A DNA stretch of 64,000 nt, taken from assembly GCA_963693285.1 (NCBI GenBank), contig OY848917.1, positions 12,276,192 to 12,340,191 of the forward strand. The letters run 5' to 3'. Within the stretch, counting starts at the first letter, position 1. Each line of letters opens with the position of its first letter. A program made the translations under genes and the position numbers. Shown here one piece after another: positions 26,618 to 38,389 of this stretch. Under the pieces are notes generated by a model. The model was not told the origin of the DNA. It ran no database searches and was given only the letters and a program-made list of their open reading frames with translations. This stretch comes from Xestospongia muta (Eukaryota; Porifera; Demospongiae; Haplosclerida; Petrosiidae).

Positions 26618-27555
26618 CAAAGTGACTACCAATTGTCAATATTACAGCTAAGTACATTCAAAGGAATTGTGAACTCATCCATCCATCCATTCATCAATAT
26701 CTCCATCCATTTATTCATCCTCTCTGTTATTGTCTGTCAATCCATCCATCCATCCAGTCATCCATCAATAAGTCACCTATTTGTTGCAGCTATAAATACA
26801 AGTATATTACTGCCATTCTCCACAGATCATGTACATAGGGACAACAAACGTTTTTCAGTGGACATAATCTAATTGTTCTTATAAGGTCTTTTCTGTGAAG
26901 TTTTTAGTGTTTAGTGACAGTAAAATAAAAATTTCATTTTTATTTTTTACTGTCACTACGTTGATGTGATATCATAGTGTTACAAGTCTTGACCAATAAA
27001 TAATATAAATGAGAGGAATAGTGTAATTCTACAGTTACTATGATAACTTTGATTGCTAATTAGAGAAATGCACAAGTACTTCATAGTGTTATCAATATAA
27101 TTAATTGAATAATTAAAGAATAGATCTATAAATAAAGACTAGACAGTTGTACATATGCTCTATTGTTATTCGAAGGAATTTCTATACAATTGTTTTGTCT
27201 AATTGTAACATTAGATGGATGTTATATTAATTTACTGAAATATGGATGGATGAGAAATGGATTCATTATTGGCCAGACAATGATGAACATGTAATACTAA
27301 ATATTATTTTAGAGGTATTGTCATAAGTCCCTGCTGCTTTCCTTCTCTATATACCCAACTCACAGTTCAAATGAGACTTTATCATTGGATACTGTTTACC
27401 ATTAAATGTCATATAATTTGTTAAATAAATCAAAATAAACACTACAAAATATACTCTTAACAAAATAGCAGTATGTAATATTTACACACTAAACGTATAG
27501 AAGTACCAACAATAAAATCTTTAAAATTATTGTACTACATACTGGTAACTTAATG
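26618..27555. repeat. 3' flank of kelch-kinase 1, duplicated at 47695-48589; includes a TCCA satellite
   Basis: From TTGTCAATATTACAGCTAAG onward this flank matches 47705-48589. It includes the (TCCA)n-rich tract at ~26675-26770 and the TTATCAATATAATTAATT segment. It shows that the duplication of the kelch-kinase gene extended at least 0.9 kb past its stop codon. No gene is seen inside. Confidence 0.8.
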
Positions 27556-29669
27556 TCACACTTTTAGTTGTTTGAGTTGGTCCAAGATTTGAGTCATCTT
27601 TGGACGACATCGACGATCTCGGTTAAGACACCTTTGTATTAGAGAGGACATAGGAGACCATGACACTCTACTAGCTTGTTCTTCTCTCTCTATAACTGTC
27701 ATAGCAGGTGGACAATGTAAGATCATCTCCATTAGGAGAACAGAGTAACTGTATACATCCATTGCTGGTGTGTGATCATCTGGATAACGTGACTCAGGGG
27801 CAGCATAGGCTGGGTTTCCTGGCATGTCGGTCTTAGCTTGTCGTTGAAGGTTAGCTGCTCCATAATCAGCTACTTTAGCTTTGAAACTATCACCTACTGA
27901 TGGTTCTAACAGGACATTAGGGCTACTAATATCTCGATGTATAATAGGGTTTGGTTTCCATAGATGGAGGTAGTTCAAAGCTGAAGCAACATCTTGACTG
28001 ATACCAAGTATTTGAGGTTGTGTCAACACATTCTTTTGGAGCTCTTTGTAAAGACTAGTGGTCATCATCTCTGTGAGGATAATGGGTGTACCCACTCTAG
28101 TAGCTCCAATAAATTGGACAAGATTAGGATGACGTACTCTAGAAGCAATGTCCATTTCTCTGGAAAACAGATCTTGTGTATAGTCTGAGATAATGATACA
28201 ATGAAGAGACTTAGCAGCTACTCTTATACCTCGGAACATAGCCACTTGAACTTTACCGTATGACCCATCACCTAAGATCTCCTGTGTCATAGTCACTTCT
28301 TCTCTACCCACAACCCAATGAGGTTGTCCCTGTTGAGAACGAAGTTGTTCTAACTGTTGATGTTGACTACGAACCATTTCTTGAGACTCTTGCAATTGTT
28401 GCTGACTATTTTGCAACTGTTGTATAGTATCTCGTAACTTTTGTTGATATTGTTGTACAATATCTTGTCTAGCTCGCTCCTTTCGTTGTAGTTGCTGTAG
28501 TAGATGGAGATTACTCTGTTGATATTGATCTCTCTCAGACTTTAATGCTTGTAGTTCATCTAAAACAGATTAGAGTTAATATAATATAGTTAATATACAG
28601 TTTATAGTCCAAAGTAGACTAGCATTCTAATTTGCCTTCTACCCATTTATCTGTCTATCCACAATCTATCAACCAATCTGTCAATTTATTATTTATCTAC
28701 CTGTTTGTCATTTTATCCATTCATCATCTATATGAATAGGAGTTTATAAAACATGAATTCATCAATGTATCAATCTACGTAGACAAATGAATAGAAGTAG
28801 TGATGGACAGACAGAGGAATGGACAAACGTAGATATGACAACATCCATTGATTTGTTTGTCTCTCAATCACATCATCCATTCACCATTTAATTTAATAGA
28901 TGGATAGATAGGCAAAATGATGGATTGGTTTGGATGGATACATGAATGGAAGTCATAAACAAAGTCTAAAATATAGAGGATGTATGGACTATCTGTCTAT
29001 TATCCATACACATACTTAACTATATAACTACCTACATCAAATTAGTTAGGTTACCTCGTTGTCTATCATGTTGAGATTCTAGTTCTAGTAATCTTTCTTG
29101 AAGACTTTGTATGTTTTGTTGAGCAACTAAAAGATTTTCTCGGTAGTTAGCTTCAAGAAACATGTTGTCTTGACTTGGTTTTATTTGATGTTGTTCTATC
29201 CATTCTCTCTTTAGTTTAATCAGTTGTTTTAGTACACTTTGTTTGTAGTTACCCATTGAAGTTAGTTCATTAGAGTCTAGTACAAACTCCAGTGACCATT
29301 GATCATCATTGAGGACTGTATATATAAGAGAACACAAGAGTACTACTGTTAGTACAATGTGGTAGTCTACTACTAGTATAACATATATATATAGAAGACA
29401 TAAGACTATACTAAGTTGTAGTATACAACAAGGTCACCTATAATATAATAGTATATATACTAAATGAATACTAAAAATAGCTATAGTACTGATAATACTG
29501 TTATGATGAATGTTAATGATATCAGAAGTTTATCAAAACTGTTTACTACTATATCTTCTGTTATACATATAAAAATATACATCTAAGTACAATGACATTA
29601 TTTCTGTCTTTCTCAGATAAATAAAAACAATATTAAAATAATAACAATTATAACAGTAATTATAATAAC

Positions 29670-29718
<49 letters not shown>

Positions 29719-31758
29719 TGTCACAATAATGTGTGTGATAACTTACTTACCTATTTCTATTATCATAGTCATATTGGACGCTGTAACATATGAACCACTA
29801 AACTTGACTTTACCTCCTACAATAACTAACCACACACAGTGTGGTCCCATCATGTAGGTTGATAGAGAGTGACCATATCTCTCAGTGACAGAGTCAGGTA
29901 GATCAATCTGTAGTATGTAGAAATATAAATTCCTTTACATCATTATGTGTAAATATATACACAAATCATCAAAACATTATAACACATCGATTATAATAAA
30001 GTAATACAGTCCATAATTCTAACTAACTCCTTATGTCATTCACAATTAATACTTCTACTTAACAGATAACAGATACATATTATCATAGAACTGGTTAGAG
30101 TGACATATCATGATATACCTTTGTCCATGACTTCTTACTAATATCCAGTATCCAGCAATCCTTTAGTGTTTTGTTATGATTATCCACTCCACCTATCACC
30201 ACTAGTACAGGTGATATTGATCCAGTGATAATACTGGTAGCGTGATTGACCCTTCCTTCTGGCCACTGTACTACTGGGTCAGGTTTATTGATAGTCTGCC
30301 AGTGCTAGATATAGACAAATGAACTCAACCAACACTCATTATAACATGTTATTAGTCAGTGTATAAATGATAATATAACATACCAATGTATTATCAATGA
30401 TGTCCACTATATATATAGTATTACTTGCTGTGCCACCATCAACTAAACCACCAAAGATAATTGCTCTGGTATTATGTATCATTTCCATAACAAAGCTATT
30501 ATTAGGTAGCATACACTGTCCACTGATATCAGGTATTGTCCATTCATCTAAAGTAGAACAAAGAAAGCACTCATTATCATACTTGTATCATAGTAGTATT
30601 TCAATCAGTAAAGTGATTGTTTGTTAGCATAATTATAATACTCCACTAAAATTATTTCATATAAGTGATGTAGGTAACAAGTATATACAATATAAGTTGT
30701 TATATAGTAATCAATGATTAGTTTCACAATAATCAAAGGTCACATGACTACTGGTGATCAATTACTTTCATAAATCCACTTAACATACGATAATTACTTA
30801 TATGTACTACAAAGTACTACTTTAGTGTTCATCCACATTTAATAAGTCAGAAAACGTTAAAATAGTTATGAGATGGAATAGTGAGTAGTAATATTTATAT
30901 ATATATATCAAAATATAGGTGGTAAAATTATATTTAGATGACACAACACAACAGCAGTACTCAATGATCCTATGATGTCAAATAGTATAATATGATATAT
31001 TAATGTACTTACTTGTGGATATGTTATATATGTTCTGTTCATTAGTACGTACTCTACCACTGGTTAACTGAATATACTGAGCTTGTGGTAGTTTTTTAGA
31101 GGGTGGGGATCCAATACCTCCTATAACAAGAAGACAATGTACTCCTCCATACACAGTCAACATCATACCACAAGCACCTCTCTTCATAACTGGTCTCTTA
31201 TCATCTGTTGATGATATATATCTCCAGGTTAGAGTGGAAGTATCTAGTTCGTTGAGACTGTTATGGAAACAGATATCATGACCGCAATATCCTCCAAAGT
31301 AATAGATCTTGTTGTTCAATGTAGTACAGGAATAACTGTACACTCCTAGTGGTGAATTACCTCTGGTAGGTTTAGTGTCCCATTTACCAGAGGTAATATT
31401 GAAAATTTGAACTTGAGATGTGAGTCTTTTTTTCTGATCATTGTTGTGTACTTGAGGTAAGTTTGGTTGATTTCCACCCCACAAATATAGACTATCACCA
31501 ATAATTTGAGTGTGGTGAGCAGCTCTTCTATCAAGTTTGTATTGTCCTGTACAGAGTGATATGTGATTCCCATCCCACAAATATAGACTATCACCAATCA
31601 CGTGTGTGTGATGAGCAGCTCTTCTATCAAGTTTGTATTGTCCTATAGAGAATGATATGTATACCATATCTTGAGATTAGATATAATTATATGGTAATAT
31701 ACAACTACATCAAGTGTAGACATTGCATGATATTACCTAAAGATACGTCAGTGTCCAT
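27556..31758 (-). CDS. Kelch-repeat/coiled-coil protein kinase, paralogue 1 (7 exons, 807 aa)
   Basis: Exons on the minus strand with consistent phases are 31758-31737, 31642-31013, 30547-30384, 30304-30119, 29907-29751, 29315-29055 and 28559-27556 (808 codons with stop). Residues ~8-385 form kelch repeats (GDSLYLWGGNQ, IYYFGGYCG, LLVIGGIGSPP, AIIFGGLVDGG, PVLVVIGGVDN), a likely beta-propeller for protein binding. Residues ~400-550 are a Gln/Glu-rich coiled coil. Residues ~562-807 are a kinase domain with GDGSYG (570-575), VAAK (Lys590), HRDISSPN (681-688), ADYG (Asp705) and AAPE (726-729), so all catalytic residues are present. HRD-I-SS and DYG fit the TKL-like group. Exon 2 starts with a tandem duplication of the first kelch strand (GQYKLDRRAAHHT occurs twice), each copy preceded by an acceptor-like site. 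The ATG lies ~30 bp downstream of the shared UP block. Substrate is unknown. Confidence 0.9.
29670..29717. repeat. (TAA)n microsatellite in kelch-kinase 1 intron 5
   Basis: About 15 uninterrupted ATA/TAA trinucleotides. The corresponding intron of paralogue 2 (about 50715-50745) has only a short degenerate tract. Poly-Tyr frames read through it are artefacts. Confidence 0.95.
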
Positions 31759-31787
31759 CTAATTAACAATTCAGTTAAAGAATAGTG

Positions 31788-32210
31788 TTAGCGAATTCTG
31801 TTGAAGCTATATAGCAGGACATCCACGAGCAGCAAATTCCTTACGTACTAGATAACCACGCCTTATTAAATATTTGGAGCTCAAGTATTTTTTGATAGGG
31901 TGGAGCTGCAGTTGCTGTATACTGAAAATCAAAAACAACACTGTGTGCGTGTAGGACAGAACATTCCATCAGTTTGGTTGATATATTATAAATGATGGAC
32001 GAATCATTTTTTAAAAACTTTGTTCTATAAATGTATTAATTATATATCACATTTCAAATTTTATTAAAAACACCAATTTTAGCTTAAAATTGTTAGCATA
32101 TATAATTGAGAAATTAACAGTCCCTGGCCTCCAGCAAAACTCATTCTTAATTCCTTACACTAGATCATTGTGTACCAGTCTAAAAATAAGTTAAACTTAG
32201 GTTAGGTTAG
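31788..32210 (-). promoter_or_regulatory. UP block, copy 1 (upstream of kelch-kinase 1)
   Basis: A conserved ~400-bp block located immediately 5' of the kelch-kinase start. Landmarks on the plus strand are TAGATAACCACGCCTTATTA, GTAGGACAGAACATTCCATC, CCCTGGCCTCCAGCAAAACT and ACACTAGATCATTGTGTACC. It recurs at 35893-36310, 44160-44580 and 53410-53790, and inverted at 38701-39075. It holds a short frame beginning MECSVLHAHSVVFDFQYTAT, broken in this copy by a one-base insertion. Calling it promoter/5' exon is inference from position. Confidence 0.5.
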
Positions 32211-32249
32211 ATATACTTTATAACATTCCACCTGGTTAAAGAGTAGGGA

Positions 32250-32990
32250 CTTTGTTCATTGATATTTTCAATTTTGCAATAAAAGAAGTGGTCATTGTTA
32301 ATGCACTAGGTTTTGATATGCTAGCTGTTAATCTAATAGATCTACTGAGTTAGAAGATATCAAATTTCATTTAAACCATTTTTTGATTGGCTCTCTACTA
32401 GTATATACTGGTTATCGTAAGATCTAAGGAGAGATGTATAGCTTAGTATCTTTAAGTGTTAGTTTCAATTGCATTATTAACATTCTTGGGACTATTTCTT
32501 TCAAAAACAATTCAGCCACTATTAGTGGAGGTACTATCTTGTTAATGTAGACAACAATATAGTGTGATATATAATACTACAAGATTGAGGTTTATGCAAA
32601 ACAATGCTGGAGGTGAAATATATGTAAATGAACTTACACAAATAAATGCAATGCTTTATCAGGTTTTGAGCACCATCATTGATAACATTCATAACACAAC
32701 ACCCGTTGACTTTAAGAACCTTAACATAAGTCCATAGCTTACAGACAATACAGGTCCATTAGGTAATAGCATTTATGGATCTATACTGGGAGAACATCCA
32801 TGGTTAAATCCTAATTCAAATGATGCAAATGTTTTTAACAAAATGCGAAATTAGTTCAATTCTCCACTTCAGACAGGAGATGTTATCAATACAGAGGTTT
32901 CTGTTATATCTACAAATTTGACTCTCTTTGCTGTACCAGGTAAACCAGTAACAATGAACATTACAGCTTATTATAGTCTTAAATAAAGTA
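32250..32990 (+). pseudogene. Beta-helix membrane-protein relic (copy 1)
   Basis: Interrupted frames correspond to those at 44619-45398, which read like the extracellular beta-helix family at 6523: VNASGFYMLAVNLNKPTEL, GTITFKNN.ATISGG, NAGGEIYV, and VISTNLTLFAVPGKP. In this copy the first segment has a premature TAG (CTACTGAGTTAG) and several indels. It is more damaged than copy 2. There is no signal peptide and no TM bundle. It lies directly upstream of the UP block in opposite orientation to kelch-kinase 1. Confidence 0.55.
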
Positions 32991-33059
32991 TCAGGTCATT
33001 ACTAATATATATTCTAAAGTTCATATTACTGTATGTTATCATATTTGTTTTCAAATATG

Positions 33060-34330
33060 AAGAATTACATGAACTAACAAGAAGAGAGAATCAGTCCATG
33101 AAGAAGATTCAAATGTTCAACATGAAGTAGTAACCAAAGATATTGAATATCAGTTTAACTATTTCATCCCTTGTCTTGGTAAGTCACTAGTATATTCTCA
33201 TGTATTGATATTATTTTATTAAACAAGTTGAAGTATCTTGATCATACTGGTGTTCATATAGTGGTAGGATACTTTTCATAATCCAAGGAGAATGCATTTG
33301 CTTATTAAATTGGAAGGAATATGGTCTGATCTATTAATAAGTCAGCCAACAACAGATGTATTAACAAGTTGGTCACAACAAAGAGAACTTAACTCAGTAT
33401 AGTTATGGACCATCAGTCTTAACTAATCTTAAACATTTAAACTTTAACTGTTGTAATAAGTTGTTGATCATTATATATAGTGACATATTAGTAAATGGAT
33501 AACTCTATAAGATCTATTATATTTGTTTATATTGTATACAGATAGCTAGTGTTTTACTCTCATACAGTACCAGGATGTCTAGATACTGCGTTGAGTGAGT
33601 TATGTACTCACTGTGTTCAGTGTAGCAGATCCTCTACACATGATTGTCTAGTACTATTAGTACAGTCAGATGTAGGTAAGAGTCATTATAAATATTCTTT
33701 TAACAAGACTGTTTTATAATCAGACATCAAATTAACTTATAAAATTAACTGATATTTTATGTAACTAAATCACTTGTTCTCCAGTTTTGTAAATATCAGT
33801 GGTTATTTTAACTGGTATTTTAACCAAACTGTTTTCAAGTTCATCCTCTTCAATATTTCCTGTAATTAACATCTATCTGGGTTCTTATTTCCACTACTCT
33901 CACTACTCATTCTTACCAGGCTGGTGAGGATCTGTGTCATCTGATAGTCACATGGCATACAGTCAAATTCTCCCTGTTATTTTGTCCACTATACATGTAA
34001 GTCAATGCATTCGAGCCTGTGCTACAGTATTACACCTCTTAGTACAGTGTACATGTACTTATTCCATATACTGAGTGTATAGTTCTTTGGCATGTCTGTG
34101 TTGTCTATATATATACTAGGTCACTCATCAATTTGTTATGGTAAAAATAGCTTTATGTTGTAACTATCCTTGACGTATTTGGCAAAAATCTCAACTAGAT
34201 CCTACCAGTTCATATGATCTGACATCAATGGACATCTATCATCTTCCCAGACCTATTGGAGATACGCCAGTTTATCTAAATAATGATAAGAGGATAAAAT
34301 ATAATGGTATGAAGTATGATAGCTAATTTC
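33060..34330 (+). pseudogene. Exon-like relics of an unknown gene (copy 1)
   Basis: This segment is colinear with 45470-46790. It retains exon-like pieces: the coding stretch ending TTTCATCCCTTGTCTTG|GTAAGT at 33181; a segment from ~33290 (MHLLIKLEGIWSDLLISQP); and the Cys-rich segment after TACAG at ~33541. The last is frameshifted here by an extra T and carries 3- and 9-base deletions relative to copy 2. Function is not recognised. Confidence 0.4.
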
Positions 34331-35334
34331 ACTTATGTGTTGTCTTTTTTAATATTATTTACACACACTTCACTACTTCAGTCAGTGACCATTTTTGACC
34401 ATTTACTGTCTTCCTTCACATTTTATATGTAATGATTTGTGATTTTTCATTTAACATCAATTTGTTCCTATTGAATAAAACAAATTACATTTAAGTTTAT
34501 CTTTTACATTTATACAATTAATGTTTTCATTCTTTAATCTGAAATGTCTATTTTAAAACATTACTGGATAATAAACATTGTTGGACAATTGAAAGCACAT
34601 CTCTAAATATTTCTCTTATAGTGGACTAACAGAAGATTGAGTTCAGCTCATTTGTTGTGGAAGAGCTGACTGTGTTGTGTTCTCTTATAAGGTCTTTATG
34701 TACATGTATACATCATCAATGTATTAAGTTATCATTTTAACCTAATAGATACCAATTACAAACAATGTATAATTTATTTCACACCATGACACAAGAAAAT
34801 AGACTGCAACAAAATGTATTGACTGGAATAAAACAAATGGCATTTAATTTTTGACATATTGTGTACTAACAATCATTACATCGATAATGTCACTTAGTAT
34901 TGGGTAAAACATATGAATTGATTTTAATAATCATTATGTACTTACATGTATTCATACATGTATTATTGTAGTGATGAATAAATATAAAGAACAGAAAAAG
35001 GAATAAATTGCACAAAATATTATTATAGATAGATGAATGAAGTTAAGGATAGATTATGGTGATGGATGCAACAGCACCACGAAGTGCTAACATAACGCTT
35101 CTAAAATATGGACTGTTAATTTAATTGTGTTGCAGGCCTGCTTTCCTACCTCTTATAGAGATTTGAATTATATAGGCAGTGGCTATTTGTACAACAAACT
35201 GAAGTACTATTTTTAAAAGTGCAGTTGGACTGAGCAATGTGGGTTCTATTAGCCCCTTCTCCTCATCATCTCTCTGTTTATACGTCAGAAATAAAAGAGG
35301 TTAAGGCTGTACTGGGCTGTGTACTCCATGTGTA

Positions 35335-35422
35335 ATTGTTATTATTTTAGTATTGTTTTTATTTATCTGAGAAAGACAGAAATAATGTCATTGTACTTAG
35401 ATGTATATCTTTATATGTCAGT
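35335..35422. other. Inverted fragment of kelch-kinase intron 5
   Basis: About 85 bases match the reverse complement of ~29565-29650 in intron 5 of kelch-kinase 1 (TTTATCTGAGAAAGACAGAA, ATGTCATTGTACTTAGATG). The fragment is joined directly to the broken kelch exon that follows, so it marks a rearrangement breakpoint. Confidence 0.8.
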
Positions 35423-35876
35423 GATCTTGTTGTTCAATGTAGTACAGGAATAACTGTACACTCCTAGTGGTGAATTACCTCTGGTAGGTTTAGTGTCCCA
35501 TTTACCAGAGGTAATATTGAAAATTTGAACTTGAGATGTGAGTCTTTTTTTCTGATCATTGTTGTGTACTTGAGGTAAGTTTGGTTGATTTCCACCCCAC
35601 AAATATAGACTATCACCAATAATTTGAGTGTGGTGAGCAGCTCTTCTATCAAGTTTGTATTGTCCTGTACAGAATGATAAGTGATTCCCATCCCACAAAT
35701 ATAGACTATCACCAATCACGTGTGTGTGATGAGCAGCTCTTCTATCAAGTTTGTATTGGCCTTTAGAGAATGATATGTATACCATATCTTGAGATCAGAT
35801 ATAATCATATGGTAATATACAACTACATCAAGTGTAAATATTGCATGATGTTACCTGAAGATACGTCAATGTCCAT
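35411..35876 (-). pseudogene. Truncated kelch-kinase copy 3 (5' exons only)
   Basis: Exon 1 (35876-35855, MDIDVSS) and the first ~335 bases of exon 2 are nearly identical to kelch-kinase 1, including the tandem GQYKLDRRAAHHT duplication. Within LNNKI the homology stops at ~35423 and an inverted intron fragment follows, giving a stop after five foreign codons. The remaining kelch repeats, coiled coil and kinase are absent. It is a pseudogene fragment, although a ~124-residue frame survives. UP block copy 2 precedes it. Confidence 0.85.
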
Positions 35877-35892
35877 CTAACTAACAACTCAG

Positions 35893-36310
35893 TTAAAGAA
35901 TAGCCTTCTTGAAATTAGCAAGATATTCACCAGTGGCACATTCCTCAGATACAAGATAACCACGCCTTATTAAACATAGTGGTTTCAAGTATTTTTGATA
36001 AAGTGAAGCTGCAGTTGCTCTATACTGAAAATCTAAAACAACACTGTGAATGTGTAAGACAGAACATTCCATCAGTTTAGTTGATATATTATAAATGATG
36101 GCCAATTCATTTCAAAAAACTTTGTTTTGTAAATGTATTATATCACATTTCAAATTTTATTAAAAACACAAATTTTAGCTTGAAATTGTTAGCATAAATA
36201 ATTAAGAAACTAGCAGTCCCTGGCCTCTAGCAAAATTCATTCTTAATTCCTTACACTAGATCATTGTGTACCAGTCTAAAAATATCAAGTTAAACTTAGG
36301 TTTTTGTGAG
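35893..36310 (-). promoter_or_regulatory. UP block, copy 2, with intact 59-codon frame
   Basis: Upstream of truncated copy 3. This copy keeps an uninterrupted minus-strand frame from ATG 36072 to the stop at 35893 (MECSVLHIHSVVLDFQ, YQKYLKPLCLIRRGYLV, EECATGEYLANFKKAIL). A TTTTAGATTTTCAG acceptor-like site lies inside the frame before TATAGAGCAAC, so the second part may instead be an exon. Confidence 0.5.
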
Positions 36311-37335
36311 CATTTATATGCATTTCATTGCTGAGTTGAAAGAGCTAGCTTAACTTAACTTAACAGTCACAAGCTTCATATTCTTATGTACAAATACATA
36401 ACCTTAATGGCTTGTCACATACAAAAGCAACATCATTCAATATGTGTAACCTCTGAATATACATCATTACTACACCTCACAATAAATGGACTCAATAGCC
36501 AGCAATAAGAGAAAAAGGAACAATTGTCCTTATTGCTGGATGAGGAAGACATACCAACATTAAAACAACTGACAATAATCTTTGCACTGATTTGATACAC
36601 TTGAGTATGACATTTTACATTCAAAGATTCAATAGCCAGCAATATAAAAAAGTAGTAAAAATGAACATATTGAATATGTAAAAGTTTGGTCTACTTTGTA
36701 ATAGAACATTATAAAAATTTAATATGTCATTTTTAACAACTTATTTGTAGCTTACATGGATGGTTTACTATGAAATATAGACTTGTTATGAATTACTCAT
36801 TTGTTGTACTTTCACATAGCAACAATATTTACACGAGATACTACACATGATTAAGGCAAGCTTTGAGGAAAACAGTTGCTACATGTGAAGGACAACAGTA
36901 ACGAGGAAGCAAGATGATATAACAATTGGAAAATTAATGCGGCAAATGTTGATAAAACAGTTTAATTAAAATGGGTACCCTAACATTTTTAATTGTAGGA
37001 CAGACATCTCAAAGTCTACACAAATGTGTATATATATATATATATGTAAGGTATGTGAAAAGCATAGCTTAGTTTTATCATTTAAATTACTTAATTAAAT
37101 TTAGTGCTATGTGGCAAGTTATCTCAGAATACCATATAAAGAAGATGGTTTTGAGGTAGAGACTGTTTATTACTTGTTGAAATTATATACAAAAATAGCT
37201 AACAACTTACAAGAATTTGATCCTTAAAATAAGGTAACTGGTCCATGAAATAAGTACACTCAATATACATTAATACAATGTCTATTAATACCTAGCTGTT
37301 CATTGGCAGTAGTGCAAATGCAAAATGCTCCACCA
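36311..37335 (+). repeat. Q block, copy 1 (partner 53790-55045)
   Basis: About 1 kb colinear with 53790-55045. Landmarks are AACAGTCACAAGCTTCATAT, CAATAGCCAGCAATAAGAG and CAGACATCTCAAAGTCTACA. It includes a (TA)n tract at 37026-37045 and lacks ~230 bp present in the partner around 54320-54540. Part of it (36340-36600) also occurs inverted at ~38390-38700. No intact gene lies inside this copy. Confidence 0.85.
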
Positions 37336-37443
37336 CAAACATTAGACATGATAAATACAATCAGTACACTATTCATATATGTGACTACTATATAGATAAT
37401 ATATATATATAGCTCTCTAGACACACATTTCTCTAAGATGCAA

Positions 37444-38379
37444 CTATAATGATGTATTGTTTTCATTAGCTTTACACACTGAAATGTACTCTATATTTCT
37501 GTTGTAATCGTAGTTAGTGATTACATTATTGTCATCATATTCAATCCACTCTCCACCTGGTGTTTTCACTAACGCAATGTCTATTATTTTGTTTTAATGT
37601 AGGTGATGCGTATAGCTGTATAATAACTTACAGTGACCTGTATCTACAGATGTTGGATGTCCATGATGAACCTACACAGCAACAGGATTAAATGGAAACT
37701 TTAATTGTAATCAGTACTAACAGCTATTTCAAGTAATCTGTAAGTTCTTGAGGTGTAATCATGTCTGGTAGTATTTTCAATTGTAATTATCCTATCAGAT
37801 ATAATATCAGATTGATTACATTGCTTATAGCTTACTCTTGTAGCAATAATGGCTTGTTTTGGTTTTTGCTTGAATTTGTGTTCTGAGAAATGCCTAGTAT
37901 CTGTACATCAGGTAGTGAAGCAACATTTGTGCTAACAGTAGTCATTAGATGTTCATTACAAGGAATCTATCTGTAAGCTTTATTATGGCATTATTGTCCA
38001 CAATATATAGCTTAAAAATGATGATGAAATGTTTCATCTGAGTAGGAAGATATTTTCTTTCGCCACAATTCTGATATACGGTCTTCTTTTTGTCCAACTA
38101 CTAAAATTAATAATATTTTTGTGTACACTTCTCCAACATATGTCTAATTGTTAATATAAACAACACTGTCATCATCACAATAACAGACCTCCTTTTGCAG
38201 ATAGGACATTGTTTCTCAGTGATTGTATGTACGTTAAACAGTTTCTGTTCATTAGGCAAACATTCTTAGTAGATTACAGTTGTACATTGCTTAAATCTCC
38301 ACTACCTGCATCGATTGAGCACTAACAACATCAACAGGTAATTGTATTCCCTCTATTACATCATTCTGGCCACCAAAAT
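37444..38379 (-). pseudogene. Ubiquitin-specific protease (USP) relic, catalytic His-box end
   Basis: On the minus strand, small exons with short introns (41-51 nt) give the C-terminal part of a USP deubiquitinase. Exon 37671-37632 reads VHHGHPTSVDTGH. It joins in phase to exon 37580-37444, which reads (Y)IALVKTPGGEWIEYDDNNV and ends at a TAG. The GHY His box followed by W.EYDDNNV is the USP signature. A preceding small exon (37737-37722, LLEIA) fits. Further 5' pieces include a zinc-knuckle-like EKQCPICKR (~38189-38264), KILLILVVGQKEDRISELW (from ~38143) and FGGQNDVIEGIQLPVDVV (38379-38306). No Cys box is found and phases fail in the middle, so I treat it as a truncated relic. The 5' side runs into inverted Q and UP sequence. 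Confidence 0.65.
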
Positions 38380-38389
38380 CTTAGAAAAA

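Noticed and set aside
26633..26872. Plus-strand frame rich in Ser, Ile, His and Pro
   Set aside because: It reads through the TCCA satellite; the duplicate at ~47750-47850 does not preserve the frame.
27994..28188. Plus-strand frames antisense to both kinase domains (also 49028-49222)
   Set aside because: Shadows of the conserved kinase exon; similarity between them only reflects paralogy on the other strand.
29533..29724. Poly-Tyr frame on the minus strand
   Set aside because: Produced by the (TAA)n repeat within kelch-kinase 1 intron 5.
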